64,000 nt of DNA. Source: Flavobacterium sp. ALJ2. Its GTDB lineage: Bacteria; Bacteroidota; Bacteroidia; Flavobacteriales; Flavobacteriaceae. Location of the stretch: the NCBI RefSeq assembly GCF_015594725.1, contig NZ_JADNRC010000015.1:1-64000 (forward strand), given 5' to 3'. Shown here in pieces: positions 44,643-53,010 of the stretch (positions are counted from its first letter, which is position 1; each line of letters starts with the position of its first letter). The position numbers were made by a program, and so were the translations under genes. Under the pieces are notes generated by a model, which ran no database searches, had not been told where the DNA came from, and saw nothing but the letters and a program-made list of their open reading frames with translations.

Positions 44643-44847
44643 TATTAATTAGTTAATTGATTTGTGGAACAAAAGTATTTAAAATAATAAGACATAAATA
44701 ATTTTGTAACCTAAAATTTTGTTATAATTTTTGTAGGGTAAAAACTTCGTAATCAGAATGTTTATTGTGCTTTTAGCAAGTAGGTGTTACTCTTTTATAT
44801 TTATTTTTAAATAAAAAACAATAATTAATGTGTTTTTGCAGCAAAAA

Positions 44848-44876
44848 AAAAGCATCCGCCAGAGGTGGATGCTTTT
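44848..44876 (-). terminator. Terminator after the J-domain/KTSC gene
   Basis: AAAAGCATCCGCC-AGA-GGTGGATGCTTTT with an A tract upstream gives a T tract on the minus strand, about 20 bp past the stop at 44894. Its stem is almost the same as that of the terminator at 55520-55549. Confidence 0.8.
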
Positions 44877-44893
44877 CTATATGGACTATGAAT

Positions 44894-45334
44894 TTAGTCT
44901 TGATTTGTTTTCTTTCTCCAAGTAAAAGAGTTAAGAATATGTCTTTTTGCAAATCTTCCAGGAGAATCTGCATTTACCATTTTTACATAAGTAGCTTTTG
45001 GTACGCTGATGTATTCGTAAACACTACCATTAGAGAAATCAATAATTAATCTACCTTCTACAAATTTGTAATCTGTAATAGATGAAGTAGCGATTGTTTC
45101 TGTATATTCTGGCAAGTTTAGTTTAATTGTCTCAGGATTGATACTTACCAAAAAATGATAAGCTTCAATGACTAATTTACTTTTTTCTTCTGCTTCTTTT
45201 AAACCAGCATCGTTGCCTTGAAATTTGTCAGGATGACATTCTTTCATAGCATTACGGTAAATGGTTTTTAAATCTTTTAATTCTGCAGTTTTGTCTACAT
45301 TTAGTAACTTGCGGTATTCAACTATTTTTTTCAT
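44894..45334 (-). CDS. J-domain / KTSC-domain fusion protein
   Basis: A 146-aa protein. The N-terminal half (about 1-65) is a J-like domain with the HPD triad in NAMKECHPDKFQGN, as in DnaJ-type Hsp70 partners. The C-terminal half (about 80-140) is a KTSC domain (LIIDFSNGSVYEYISVPKATYVKMVNADSPGRFAKRHI). It has no signal peptide, so it should be cytosolic. A -7 element TACCTTTG at 45406-45413 gives a leader of about 65 nt. The function of KTSC domains is not established. Confidence 0.88.
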   Translation of the reverse strand: MKKIVEYRKLLNVDKTAELKDLKTIYRNAMKECHPDKFQGNDAGLKEAEEKSKLVIEAYHFLVSINPETIKLNLPEYTETIATSSITDYKFVEGRLIIDFSNGSVYEYISVPKATYVKMVNADSPGRFAKRHILNSFTWRKKTNQD

Positions 45335-45405
45335 AAATAAGATAACTACTTGTCTATTAGATTAAAATTAATATTTGTTTAATCCAAAAAAAGACAAATT
45401 TTTTG

Positions 45406-45413
45406 CAAAGGTA
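45406..45413 (-). promoter_or_regulatory. -7 element (TACCTTTG) of the J-domain/KTSC gene
   Basis: On the minus strand it reads TACCTTTG, a full match to TAnnTTTG, about 70 bp before the start at 45334. No TTTG lies at the expected -33 distance. Confidence 0.5.
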
Positions 45414-45546
45414 CACTTTTTTTTAACTTTTTACTTTCGTAGTAAAAAATATTCAAAAAATATCTAAGATATTGATTTTGAGACGTAAAAAGTGTGCTGC
45501 TTATGTAAACAGCGTATTAAAGTTCGAAACTTTGAAAAGAATCGTT

Positions 45547-45798
45547 TTATTTTTGTTCAGGTTTATTATTTGCTTTGTCAAAGTTTTTTGACTTTTTTGG
45601 ATATTTGTTATAACTAATATCGCTTGGATTTTCGATTATAGACTTTATCGTAATCCAATCTCCAACTACATGATTAGCATGAGCCATCTTGTAATCCAAA
45701 AGGTATATACCACAAAAATAATTGTTATTTTCATCCTTCTCCATTATTCCTGTATAAACCCCTTTTTGCAACATTTTTTCTTGAGAAGCTTTTGTCAT
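45547..45798 (-). CDS. Conserved hypothetical protein, 83 aa
   Basis: I do not recognise the family. The protein starts MTKASQEKMLQKGVYTGIMEKD and has an NYFCGIYLLDYK beta segment and a charged Lys-rich tail (KKSKNFDKANNKPEQK). An ATG at 45828 overlaps the -7 element TAACTTTG at 45826-45833, so ATG 45798 is the likely start. It is divergent from the gene at 45887. Confidence 0.6.
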   Translation of the reverse strand: MTKASQEKMLQKGVYTGIMEKDENNNYFCGIYLLDYKMAHANHVVGDWITIKSIIENPSDISYNKYPKKSKNFDKANNKPEQK

Positions 45799-45825
45799 GA
45801 TATTTTTATTTATAAATTGATGATG

Positions 45826-45833
45826 CAAAGTTA
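45826..45833 (-). promoter_or_regulatory. -7 element (TAACTTTG) of the 83-aa gene
   Basis: On the minus strand TAACTTTG matches TAnnTTTG and lies about 30 bp before ATG 45798. It rules out the upstream ATG at 45828 as a start. Confidence 0.55.
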
Positions 45834-45875
45834 ATCAATATATTGTTTGGTTTAGGGAGTTCATGACAATCTGAT

Positions 45876-45883
45876 TATATTTG
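45876..45883 (+). promoter_or_regulatory. -7 element (TATATTTG) with possible leaderless start
   Basis: TATATTTG is followed after 3 bp by the ATG at 45887. Transcription would begin at or very near that ATG, so the mRNA may be leaderless or the start may lie further in, at ATG 45956. Confidence 0.55.
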
Positions 45884-45886
45884 CAC

Positions 45887-46432
45887 ATGCAAAAAAACTT
45901 TAGACCAAATCCAAATTCATTCAAAAATACATTTTGTATTTTTCAGGAAGTAACCATGAATGAGGTAGAAGGATTAAAAATTCAGTTTGAAAGTAAGGCA
46001 GGGAGTGCCTATTATTATTCAGATTTAGGGATGTATCGTTTTTCAAATCATTGGGGAAGATTAGCCAATAGTAAATGGCGTTTAATCGCATTGGAACCAG
46101 AAACAGAGTCTAAATTTAAATTAGGTTTTGCTTCCTGGAGTTCTTTTTACCCTGATAATGCAACCGATAAGCTGTATTATATTGAGGCTGATTTTAATAA
46201 GAACAATGTCAATTATCAACATAAAAATAATCCTGAATACAATAATAAAGCAGTACTCAGAACAAGTTTTGATACAGCAAAAAGAATTAAACAAATAAGA
46301 AATTTACAGCAATTAACTTCGTGGGCAAAACATTTTGATTATGATGATATTGCTGTTTTACGAGAATCAATTATAAATGAACTTATTTTTACCAATAAAA
46401 CATTGGAAGAAATTAAAAAAGAGATACAATAA
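45887..46432 (+). CDS. Conserved hypothetical protein, about 181 aa
   Basis: I do not recognise the family. The N-terminus is MQKNFRPNPNSFKN. A central domain has YYYSDLGMYRFSNHWGRLANSKWRLIAL and FKLGFASWSSFYPDNATDKLYYIE, rich in aromatic residues. The C-terminal part is helical and charged (TLEEIKKEIQ). No signal peptide or membrane helix is seen. The stop overlaps the start of the small basic ORF at 46432 (TAATG), so the two are coupled. ATG 45956 (MNEVEGLKIQ) is an alternative start. Confidence 0.7.
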   Translation: MQKNFRPNPNSFKNTFCIFQEVTMNEVEGLKIQFESKAGSAYYYSDLGMYRFSNHWGRLANSKWRLIALEPETESKFKLGFASWSSFYPDNATDKLYYIEADFNKNNVNYQHKNNPEYNNKAVLRTSFDTAKRIKQIRNLQQLTSWAKHFDYDDIAVLRESIINELIFTNKTLEEIKKEIQ

Positions 46433-46584
46433 TGGGAAGGAATAACGAAAGGAATATCAAGAAACACAACGATAAGTTGCACAAAGCGCAGGATAAGGTA
46501 AAACAGGCTGAAATTGCGCGTAAAGAAAAATTAAAACAAATTGTAAAGAAATTTAATGAAGATAAAACTTCTTCTGATAAATAA
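46432..46584 (+). CDS. Very basic 50-aa small protein
   Basis: Starting MGRNNERNIKKHNDKLHKAQ, the 50 residues are rich in Lys, Arg and Gln with almost no hydrophobics, so it is probably a helical nucleic-acid- or protein-associated peptide. The start overlaps the preceding stop (TAATG) and the next gene begins 11 bp after its stop, which supports translation in one operon. The function is unknown. Confidence 0.65.
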   Translation: MGRNNERNIKKHNDKLHKAQDKVKQAEIARKEKLKQIVKKFNEDKTSSDK

Positions 46585-46595
46585 AATATAAATAA

Positions 46596-46817
46596 ATGGA
46601 AAACGATAAACTCAGCGGTTTAAAAGAAAGTGTTCAGGAAATTATAGATTTAATTGCTGCGAAACAAAATAAATCTGCGAATAATAAACTAGTAGAAGTA
46701 AGTGATATATTAGATGAATTGCTTGATTTTTCTGAAGAAGATGAAGATTTAATTGAGATTAGTAAATACCAGGTTTTACTGAATCAATTGCACCAAAAGA
46801 TAAATACTGCCGAATAA
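46596..46817 (+). CDS. Small acidic hypothetical protein, 73 aa
   Basis: I do not recognise it. It is predicted to be mostly helical, with an acidic middle (DILDELLDFSEEDEDLIEI) and a C-terminal KYQVLLNQLHQKI. The opposite charges of this protein and the basic 50-aa protein upstream suggest that they might interact. It lies 17 bp before the YchJ-like gene. Confidence 0.6.
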   Translation: MENDKLSGLKESVQEIIDLIAAKQNKSANNKLVEVSDILDELLDFSEEDEDLIEISKYQVLLNQLHQKINTAE

Positions 46818-46834
46818 TATTTGACTTTACTTTC

Positions 46835-47215
46835 ATGGAAAACTCCAAATGTTATTGCGATACCGACTTAGATTTTGATAATTGTTGTGGTCAGTATCTC
46901 AAGAATAATATAAAAGCACCAACAGCTTTAGCTTTAATGCGCTCTCGTTTTTCGGCTTATGTTATTAAAGATGCCGATTATTTATTGGCTACAACCCATT
47001 CTTCTGAAAGAAAATATTATCTGAAAGAAGATATTTTGAATTGGGCTACGACTAATGAATGGCTTCGATTAGAAATTATAAGTTTTACTGAAAACACTGT
47101 AGCGTTCAAAGCATATTTTTTAGATGAAAATAAGCAGTCTCAAATGCATTATGAATTTTCTACTTTTAAACAGGAAAATAATGCTTGGTACTATCTGGAA
47201 GGGAAGTTTGAATAA
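46835..47215 (+). CDS. YchJ-like SEC-C/NTF2-type protein
   Basis: A 126-aa protein of the YchJ family. The N-terminal YCDTDLDFDNCCGQYLKN has a C-x-C...C-C metal-binding set like the SEC-C motif, and PTALALMRSRFSAYVIKDADYLLATTH is diagnostic for YchJ. The rest is an NTF2-like alpha+beta fold (about 30-120). The exact cellular role of this family is not established. It follows the 73-aa gene by 17 bp. Confidence 0.88.
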   Translation: MENSKCYCDTDLDFDNCCGQYLKNNIKAPTALALMRSRFSAYVIKDADYLLATTHSSERKYYLKEDILNWATTNEWLRLEIISFTENTVAFKAYFLDENKQSQMHYEFSTFKQENNAWYYLEGKFE

Positions 47216-47321
47216 ATATTGATTTTAACCTGATTATGAGGCTCTTTTAAAGTAATCTTTTAACTAAAAATTAATATCTGTTTGTTTTTGTTAGACTCTA
47301 AAATGGTGTAATTTTAGAATT

Positions 47322-48440
47322 ATGAAAGAGGAACATAAAAAGGGGTTTTATTTTAAAACGTACGAAGCACCAAATCAGTCTCCGTTTGAAAAACTTTTTG
47401 GTATTTTTAAGGAACTAATTACCCATACTTCAGGTGATTTTGACGAAGCTATAGATTGGCTTCGGGAATTGGATAAAGAATATAAACTCACCGATAAAAA
47501 CTACACTATTGATGATTTTATAGAAGATCTGAAAAAGAAAGGGTATATAAAAGACGAAGTAAAAGAAGATGGTTCTTCGGGAATAGGAATTACTGCCAAA
47601 ACCGAACGTGCGATAAGACAACAAGCACTTGATCAGATATTCGGGAATTTAAAACGTTCAGGAAACGGAAATCACAAAACTAAATACGCTGGAAATGGAG
47701 ATGAACATACGGGTGAATTTCGTGAATTTCATTTCGGTGATGGGCTTGAACGGATTTCGCTGACAGAAAGTTTGCGTAACGCTCAAATCAATAATGGAGT
47801 AGAGAGTTTTATGCTTACAGAAAACGATTTGGTTGTTGAGGAAACGCAATATAAATCGCAAATGAGTACGGTCTTGATGATTGATATAAGTCACAGTATG
47901 ATTTTATATGGAGAAGATCGTATTACTCCCGCTAAAAAAGTTGCCATGGCTCTTGCCGAATTAATTACTACGCGTTACCCTAAAGATACCCTCGATATTT
48001 TGGTTTTTGGAAACGATGCCTGGACAATTGCTATTAAGGATTTACCATATTTAAAAGTTGGACCTTATCATACCAATACAGTAGCAGGCTTACAACTGGC
48101 AATGGATTTATTACGCCGTAAACGAAATACCAATAAACAAATCTTCATGATTACAGATGGCAAGCCAAGTTGTGTTCGTGAACGTGATGGTTCTTATTAT
48201 ATGAATAGTAATGGTTTAGATGAATACATTGTAGATAAATGCTATAATCAGGCACAACAAGCTAGAAAATTACATATTCCTATTACCACATTTATGATTG
48301 CAAATGATCCGTATTTACAACGTTTTGTCAATCATTTTACCGAAGCTAATCAAGGAAAAGCATTTTATACTGGACTGAAAGGTTTAGGGGAGATGATTTT
48401 TGAAGATTATGAAGCGAATAGGAAGAAGAGGATTAAATAG
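47322..48440 (+). CDS. von Willebrand factor A domain protein
   Basis: A 372-aa protein. A helical N-terminal part (about 1-175) is followed by a VWA domain (about 180-350) with the metal-ion adhesion site DISHS (MIDISHSMILYG), the ITDGKPS segment, and TNTVAGLQLAMDLLRRKR carrying the conserved Thr. No signal peptide is seen, so it is cytosolic. The AAA+ ATPase of the MoxR/chelatase type follows 177 bp later; VWA-MoxR pairs usually act together as a metal-insertion or protein-remodelling machine. Confidence 0.92.
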   Translation: MKEEHKKGFYFKTYEAPNQSPFEKLFGIFKELITHTSGDFDEAIDWLRELDKEYKLTDKNYTIDDFIEDLKKKGYIKDEVKEDGSSGIGITAKTERAIRQQALDQIFGNLKRSGNGNHKTKYAGNGDEHTGEFREFHFGDGLERISLTESLRNAQINNGVESFMLTENDLVVEETQYKSQMSTVLMIDISHSMILYGEDRITPAKKVAMALAELITTRYPKDTLDILVFGNDAWTIAIKDLPYLKVGPYHTNTVAGLQLAMDLLRRKRNTNKQIFMITDGKPSCVRERDGSYYMNSNGLDEYIVDKCYNQAQQARKLHIPITTFMIANDPYLQRFVNHFTEANQGKAFYTGLKGLGEMIFEDYEANRKKRIK

Positions 48441-48617
48441 AGTTTTTGAGGTGCTAAGTATTTAGGTTAAAGACTCAAAATCACTAAGTTTTAAAGGTTT
48501 TAGATTTAACCTAACCTCCTTAATAAGCTTGATTACAATGCGATTAAAATAAACGCAACATAAAATTATAAAAGGGGTTTGAGTTTTTAAGACTCTTTAA
48601 TTTTTTAAATAAATAAA

Positions 48618-50081
48618 ATGAAAGTAGAAAATATAAAAACACTAGGTGATCTAAAAAAAGCAGGATACGAAAGCAAAAGTATTAAAGATGAATTACGAAA
48701 TAACCTTCGCGAAAAGATAAAATCAGGAAAACCTGTTTTTGAAGGCGTTCATGGTTTTGAAAATACAGTTATTCCAGAATTAGAGCGCGCTATTTTATCA
48801 CGTCATAATATTAATTTATTAGGTCTTCGTGGTCAAGCCAAAACGAGATTGGCTCGTAAAATGGTCGAATTGTTAGATGAATATATTCCGTTTGTGGCTG
48901 GTTCGGAAATTAATGATGATCCGTTGCATCCGATTTCGCGTTTTGCAAAAGATATAATTTCTGAAAAAGGAGATGCAACTCCAATTAGTTGGTTGCATAG
49001 AAGCGATCGTTTTTTTGAAAAATTAGCTACACCGGATGTTACTGTTGCCGATTTGATTGGTGATGTTGATCCTATAAAAGCAGCTAATTTAAAACTATCA
49101 TATGCAGATGATCGTGTGATACATTTTGGAATGATTCCGCGTGCCAATCGTTGTATTTTTGTAATTAATGAATTACCCGATTTACAAGCAAGAATACAAG
49201 TGGCGCTGTTTAATATTTTGCAAGAAGGAGATATTCAGATTAGAGGATTTAAATTACGAATGCCACTGGATATGCAATTTGTTTTTACTGCAAATCCCGA
49301 AGATTACACCAATCGTGGAAGTATAGTTACACCATTAAAAGATAGAATAGGTTCTCAGATTCTGACGCATTACCCAGAAACAGTCGCAATTGCTAGAACG
49401 ATTACTGAGCAAGAAGCTAAACTAGATACCGATCAAGAAGAGTTGGTATATGTACCAGGTTTAGCCAAGGATTTATTAGAGCAAATTAGTTTTGAAGCTC
49501 GCGAAAGTGAGTTTGTTGATAATAAGAGTGGCGTAAGTGCGAGAATGAGTATTACAGCTTACGAAAATTTATTAAGTACTGCCGAGCGCCGTGCTTTGCG
49601 TGCTGGTGTTGATAAAACGACTTTACGTTTATCGGACTTTATGGGAATTATTCCGGCAATTACAGGAAAGGTTGAGTTGGTTTATGAAGGGGAGCAGGAG
49701 GGAGCAGCTATTGTTGCTCAGCACTTAATAGGCGATGCCATTCGAACATTTTTTCCAAAGTATTTTCCGAGAATTGAAAAATTGGAGAAAACAGACGAAA
49801 AAACTCCATATACAGATATAATCGAATGGTTCTTTACAGAAAGTGGTTTTGAATTATTAGATGATTGTTTAGATGCTGAATACAAGAAAATCCTTGATGG
49901 GATTAAACCATTGGATGTTTTACTAAAAAAACACCAACCAGAATTGCCAGCAGCAGATCACTATTTTATGAAAGAGTTTATATTATGGGGATTGGTTGAA
50001 TATAAAAAATTAAGTAAGGATCGTTTTTCCGAAGGATATGAGTTCAAGGATATTTACGGTAGTTATATCAGTAAATTGTAA
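48618..50081 (+). CDS. MoxR/magnesium-chelatase-like AAA+ ATPase
   Basis: A 487-aa AAA+ protein. The Walker A region reads LGLRGQAKTRLAR. The Walker B-like segment is CIFVINELPDLQAR with Asn before Glu. I recall the same INELPDL in relatives of this family, so it is probably not a defect here. Sensor 1 is TANP, and RGSIVTPLKDRIGSQ carries an Arg finger. The C-terminal lid (about 350-487) is helical. It is the ATPase partner of the VWA protein at 47322. Confidence 0.9.
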   Translation: MKVENIKTLGDLKKAGYESKSIKDELRNNLREKIKSGKPVFEGVHGFENTVIPELERAILSRHNINLLGLRGQAKTRLARKMVELLDEYIPFVAGSEINDDPLHPISRFAKDIISEKGDATPISWLHRSDRFFEKLATPDVTVADLIGDVDPIKAANLKLSYADDRVIHFGMIPRANRCIFVINELPDLQARIQVALFNILQEGDIQIRGFKLRMPLDMQFVFTANPEDYTNRGSIVTPLKDRIGSQILTHYPETVAIARTITEQEAKLDTDQEELVYVPGLAKDLLEQISFEARESEFVDNKSGVSARMSITAYENLLSTAERRALRAGVDKTTLRLSDFMGIIPAITGKVELVYEGEQEGAAIVAQHLIGDAIRTFFPKYFPRIEKLEKTDEKTPYTDIIEWFFTESGFELLDDCLDAEYKKILDGIKPLDVLLKKHQPELPAADHYFMKEFILWGLVEYKKLSKDRFSEGYEFKDIYGSYISKL

Positions 50082-50086
50082 AGAAT

Positions 50087-50116
50087 AAAAGCTGTCCTTT
50101 TGAGACAGCTTTTTTA
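50087..50116 (+). terminator. Terminator after the AAA+ gene
   Basis: AAAAGCTGTC-N7-GACAGCTTTTTT is a strong hairpin with a T tract, 6 bp after the stop at 50081. Confidence 0.8.
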
Positions 50117-50348
50117 TTATAATCTATTAGGATTTAAAAATTATATGGATACTACGTTATTGTTTCAACAGTTTTTTAAGAGTATTAGTTTTTTTTGTAT
50201 TATTTATCATACCTAAAAAAACATGTAAAAGCTTTGGGAGACTGTAATATGGCTTAACTTTTATTATTTATCTTCGATTATAGTACTGCATATTTTATTT
50301 AACCTACCTTGGTACGTTGGTTGTACTTGCATTCCATCAAAAACACAA

Positions 50349-50942
50349 ATGGAAAATAGCTTTGAAGCTTTGATAGCTACTTATATTGATAGTAAAGTAG
50401 GTATATGCGAACAATTTTTAAGTACAGAATTGGCAAATAATTTAAAACAAAATCTTCTTGATTTAAATGCCAAAAGTTTATTGCTCGATGCTGGAGTCGG
50501 AAATCTGGATAAAGTGACTTATGATGGAGCTATTCGTAGTGATTCGATTTATTGGCTTGACAAAAAGCACAATAATGCATTCGAAAATGAATTCTTTGTA
50601 CAAATTGAAGCGTTTATTGCTTATTTAAATAGTAGTTGTTTTGCTGGAATAACGGGTTATGAATTTCATTATTCTTTATATGAAAAGGGTGATTTTTATC
50701 TAAAACATTTAGATCAATTTAAAAATAATCCAAGCAGAAAATATTCAATGATTAGTTATTTAAATGCCAATTGGCAAGAAAGCGATGGAGGTGAACTGCT
50801 TATTCATCAGTTAGATAATAATCAAAAAATTAACCCTACACAAGGTAAAACCGTTTTTTTTAAAAGTGATGAACTGGTTCACGAAGTATTGATTACTCAA
50901 AATACAAGAATGAGTATTACGGGTTGGTTAAAGAGTGATTAA
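50349..50942 (+). CDS. 2-oxoglutarate/Fe(II)-dependent oxygenase (prolyl hydroxylase-like)
   Basis: A 197-aa oxygenase. The iron ligands are H-x-D in LKHLDQF and the distal His in ELVHEVL, with the oxoglutarate-binding Arg in NTRMSITGWLK. The core (about 90-195) fits the P4H-like 2OG-FeII_Oxy_3 fold; ISYLNANWQESDGGELLI is typical. The substrate could be a protein or a small molecule. It has no export signal. It stands alone, with 267 bp before it. Confidence 0.9.
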   Translation: MENSFEALIATYIDSKVGICEQFLSTELANNLKQNLLDLNAKSLLLDAGVGNLDKVTYDGAIRSDSIYWLDKKHNNAFENEFFVQIEAFIAYLNSSCFAGITGYEFHYSLYEKGDFYLKHLDQFKNNPSRKYSMISYLNANWQESDGGELLIHQLDNNQKINPTQGKTVFFKSDELVHEVLITQNTRMSITGWLKSD

Positions 50943-51019
50943 ATACTTGTTAATCAGGGAGTTTTAAATTTTTACAAAAATAACTCTACTAATTCTATAG
51001 AATATTAGAAATATATTTA

Positions 51020-51027
51020 TAGATTTG
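51020..51027 (+). promoter_or_regulatory. -7 element (TAGATTTG) before a 34-aa ORF
   Basis: TAGATTTG matches TAnnTTTG and lies 8 bp before the ATG at 51036. No clear -33 element is seen, so the call is weak. Confidence 0.35.
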
Positions 51028-51035
51028 TAAAAGAA

Positions 51036-51140
51036 ATGAGAAACGAAAGCAAAAATACAATCCCTTATGACTGTGATACTATAATGTGTTATATGTATGA
51101 TTTGTTGTATGAGGAGGTTTTCTATGGTGTGGTTATTTAG
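51036..51140 (+). CDS. Possible 34-aa small protein
   Basis: MRNESKNTIPYDCDTIMC begins a short acidic, Tyr-rich peptide that ends VFYGVVI. A -7 motif lies just upstream. Nothing else supports translation, and no homologue is known to me. Confidence 0.25.
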   Translation: MRNESKNTIPYDCDTIMCYMYDLLYEEVFYGVVI

Positions 51141-51361
51141 TTTAAAAAGTAAATAATATAAACTATTAAGAAGTTAAGTTTTATTAAGTATTGCTCTTGT
51201 TTTTACTAATAGTTAGATAGGTTTAAATCTGTGTCATTTTTAAATAGCTATAATTAGAAGAATTAGAGATAAAATAAAATTTAGCGGTTAAGTATTTTAA
51301 ACTTAATAGAACTTAATTTCTTAATGGTAAAAAAACATTCAAGGTTAATAATAAAATAAAT

Positions 51362-51448
51362 ATGAGATTATATTCTATAAATAGTAACATTATGATGCAA
51401 AGCTGCCACATGAAAATTCCTCCCTGTTGCAGAATTTGCTATTGTTAA
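51362..51448 (+). CDS. 28-aa Cys-rich leader peptide candidate
   Basis: The ORF reads MRLYSINSNIMMQSCHMK in its first part and ends IPPCCRICYC, so five of its last 14 residues are Cys. The stop lies 17 bp before the left arm of a strong terminator hairpin. This arrangement resembles a ribosome-stalling leader peptide that controls the terminator in response to Cys-tRNA supply. The first downstream gene is glutamate dehydrogenase, which has no obvious link to Cys. Confidence 0.5.
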   Translation: MRLYSINSNIMMQSCHMKIPPCCRICYC

Positions 51449-51465
51449 TAAAAAAAACATTTAGG

Positions 51466-51497
51466 CTCTTTCGTAACAATTTCGAAAGGGTTTTTTT
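51466..51497 (+). terminator. Terminator/attenuator after the Cys-rich mini-ORF
   Basis: Stem CTCTTTCG / CGAAAGGG (one G-T pair) with a 9-nt loop and a seven-T tract, 64 bp before the glutamate dehydrogenase start. It could be the conditional terminator of a leader-peptide attenuator. Confidence 0.75.
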
Positions 51498-51560
51498 ATG
51501 CTATTCCTATTTCAATTACTATGCTTATTTAATAAAAATATATTTTAATACCCAAAAAGT

Positions 51561-52847
51561 ATGAGCTCAAATATTGCTAAACAGAACCCTTTTCAATCGA
51601 TGATTGATCGTTTTAATATAGCTGCCGATATTCTTAAATTAGATGAATCGGTTAGGCAAAAACTACAAAGACCAGAGAAACAAATCGTAGTAAATTTTTC
51701 TATTACGCTTGATAATGGTAAGGAACAAAATTTTGAAGGATATCGTGTCATTCATAATACGGCATTAGGACCGTCTAAAGGAGGTATTCGTTATGATACA
51801 GCTGTTAATCTAGATGAGGTAAAAGCCCTCGCAGCATGGATGACATGGAAATCAGCAGTAACGGGAATTCCTTTTGGAGGAGCCAAAGGAGGGATTATCT
51901 GTGATCCGAGATTGCATTCTAAAACAGAATTAGAAAAAATCACAAGGGAATATACCAATGCTTTGTCGGATATTTTTGGACCTGATAAAGATGTTCCTGC
52001 TCCAGACATGGGTACAGGTCCAGATGAAATGGGGTGGTTAATGGATGAGTTTTCTTTGATTCATGGTAAAACGATTCACTCTGTTGTAACAGGTAAACAT
52101 TTGCATTCGGGTGGTTCATTGGGTCGGGTAGAAGCTACAGGAAGAGGAGTAAGTATTATAAGTATTCTGGCACTTCAAAAATTAAAATTGAGACCAGCAA
52201 GATCCACAGCAGCCATTCAGGGATTTGGTAATGTGGGACTTCACTCTGCTTTATTTTTATTTGAAAAAGGATTAAAAATTGTTGCTGTTAGTGATGTTTC
52301 TGAAGCTTTTTATAACCCAGAAGGGATTAATATTCCAGAGCTTATTTTGTATTTTAATTTAAATAACAAGAGCGTTAACGGATATCCAAATGCTGTTGCC
52401 ATAAAACATGAAGATTTATTATTGTTAGATGTAGATGTTCTTATTCCTGCCGCCAAAGAAGATGTGATTACGGCAGTAAACGCAGGATCTATTCGTGCTA
52501 AAATTATAGTTGAAGGTGCTAATGGTCCTGTTTCTTCAGATGCTGATGCAATTTTGCATGAGAACAATGTTTTAGTAGTTCCAGATATTTTGGCTAATGC
52601 AGGTGGAGTTACGGTTTCTTATTTTGAATGGCTTCAGAATTGTCTTTTAGAGTCTTGGCGAATCAATCAGATTAATAAACGTTTGGAAGATATATTAGAG
52701 AAAAGCTTCGAAACAGTTTTTGCTACTTCTGCAAAATATAAAATAACACCACGTATTGCGGCTTATGTAATTGCTTTGCGTAAAGTGGCAGATGTTCAGC
52801 AAGTAAAAGAAATTAAATTGATTGAGAAAAAATTCAAACAGAATTAA
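51561..52847 (+). CDS. gdhA: Glutamate dehydrogenase (Glu/Leu/Phe/Val family)
   Basis: A 428-aa dehydrogenase. The dimerisation/substrate domain has TALGPSKGGIRY, WKSAVTGIPFGGAKGGI with the catalytic Lys, and PAPDMGTGPDEMGW with the catalytic Asp. The NAD(P) domain has AAIQGFGNVGLHSALFL. VPDILANAGGVTVSYFEW is typical of the C-terminal part. It interconverts glutamate and 2-oxoglutarate plus ammonia. The length fits the hexameric bacterial type. Cofactor preference is not clear from motif inspection. Confidence 0.94.
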   Translation: MSSNIAKQNPFQSMIDRFNIAADILKLDESVRQKLQRPEKQIVVNFSITLDNGKEQNFEGYRVIHNTALGPSKGGIRYDTAVNLDEVKALAAWMTWKSAVTGIPFGGAKGGIICDPRLHSKTELEKITREYTNALSDIFGPDKDVPAPDMGTGPDEMGWLMDEFSLIHGKTIHSVVTGKHLHSGGSLGRVEATGRGVSIISILALQKLKLRPARSTAAIQGFGNVGLHSALFLFEKGLKIVAVSDVSEAFYNPEGINIPELILYFNLNNKSVNGYPNAVAIKHEDLLLLDVDVLIPAAKEDVITAVNAGSIRAKIIVEGANGPVSSDADAILHENNVLVVPDILANAGGVTVSYFEWLQNCLLESWRINQINKRLEDILEKSFETVFATSAKYKITPRIAAYVIALRKVADVQQVKEIKLIEKKFKQN

Positions 52848-53010
52848 AAGCAATTGAGTTTTAAAATTGGCTTTAAACTGGTTTAAGATAATTTTCATTG
52901 GCTACATATTGTATTTTTTTAATATTTTTTTTGAAATACAGCATTGGTTAGTTGCGTAAGTATATAGTCAATGGAAATGTCTTTTACTCAATATTTTTAA
53001 CGTATTTAGG

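Larger units (their letters stand above)
50943..51560. other. Long leader region before glutamate dehydrogenase
   Basis: A 618-bp region without a long gene. It contains a 34-codon ORF with a promoter-like motif (51036-51140), a 28-codon Cys-rich ORF (51362-51448) and a terminator (51466-51497), described separately. Confidence 0.6.

Noticed and set aside
45826-45828. ATG 45828 as start of the minus-strand 83-aa gene
   Set aside because: It overlaps the -7 element TAACTTTG; the mRNA would start downstream of it.
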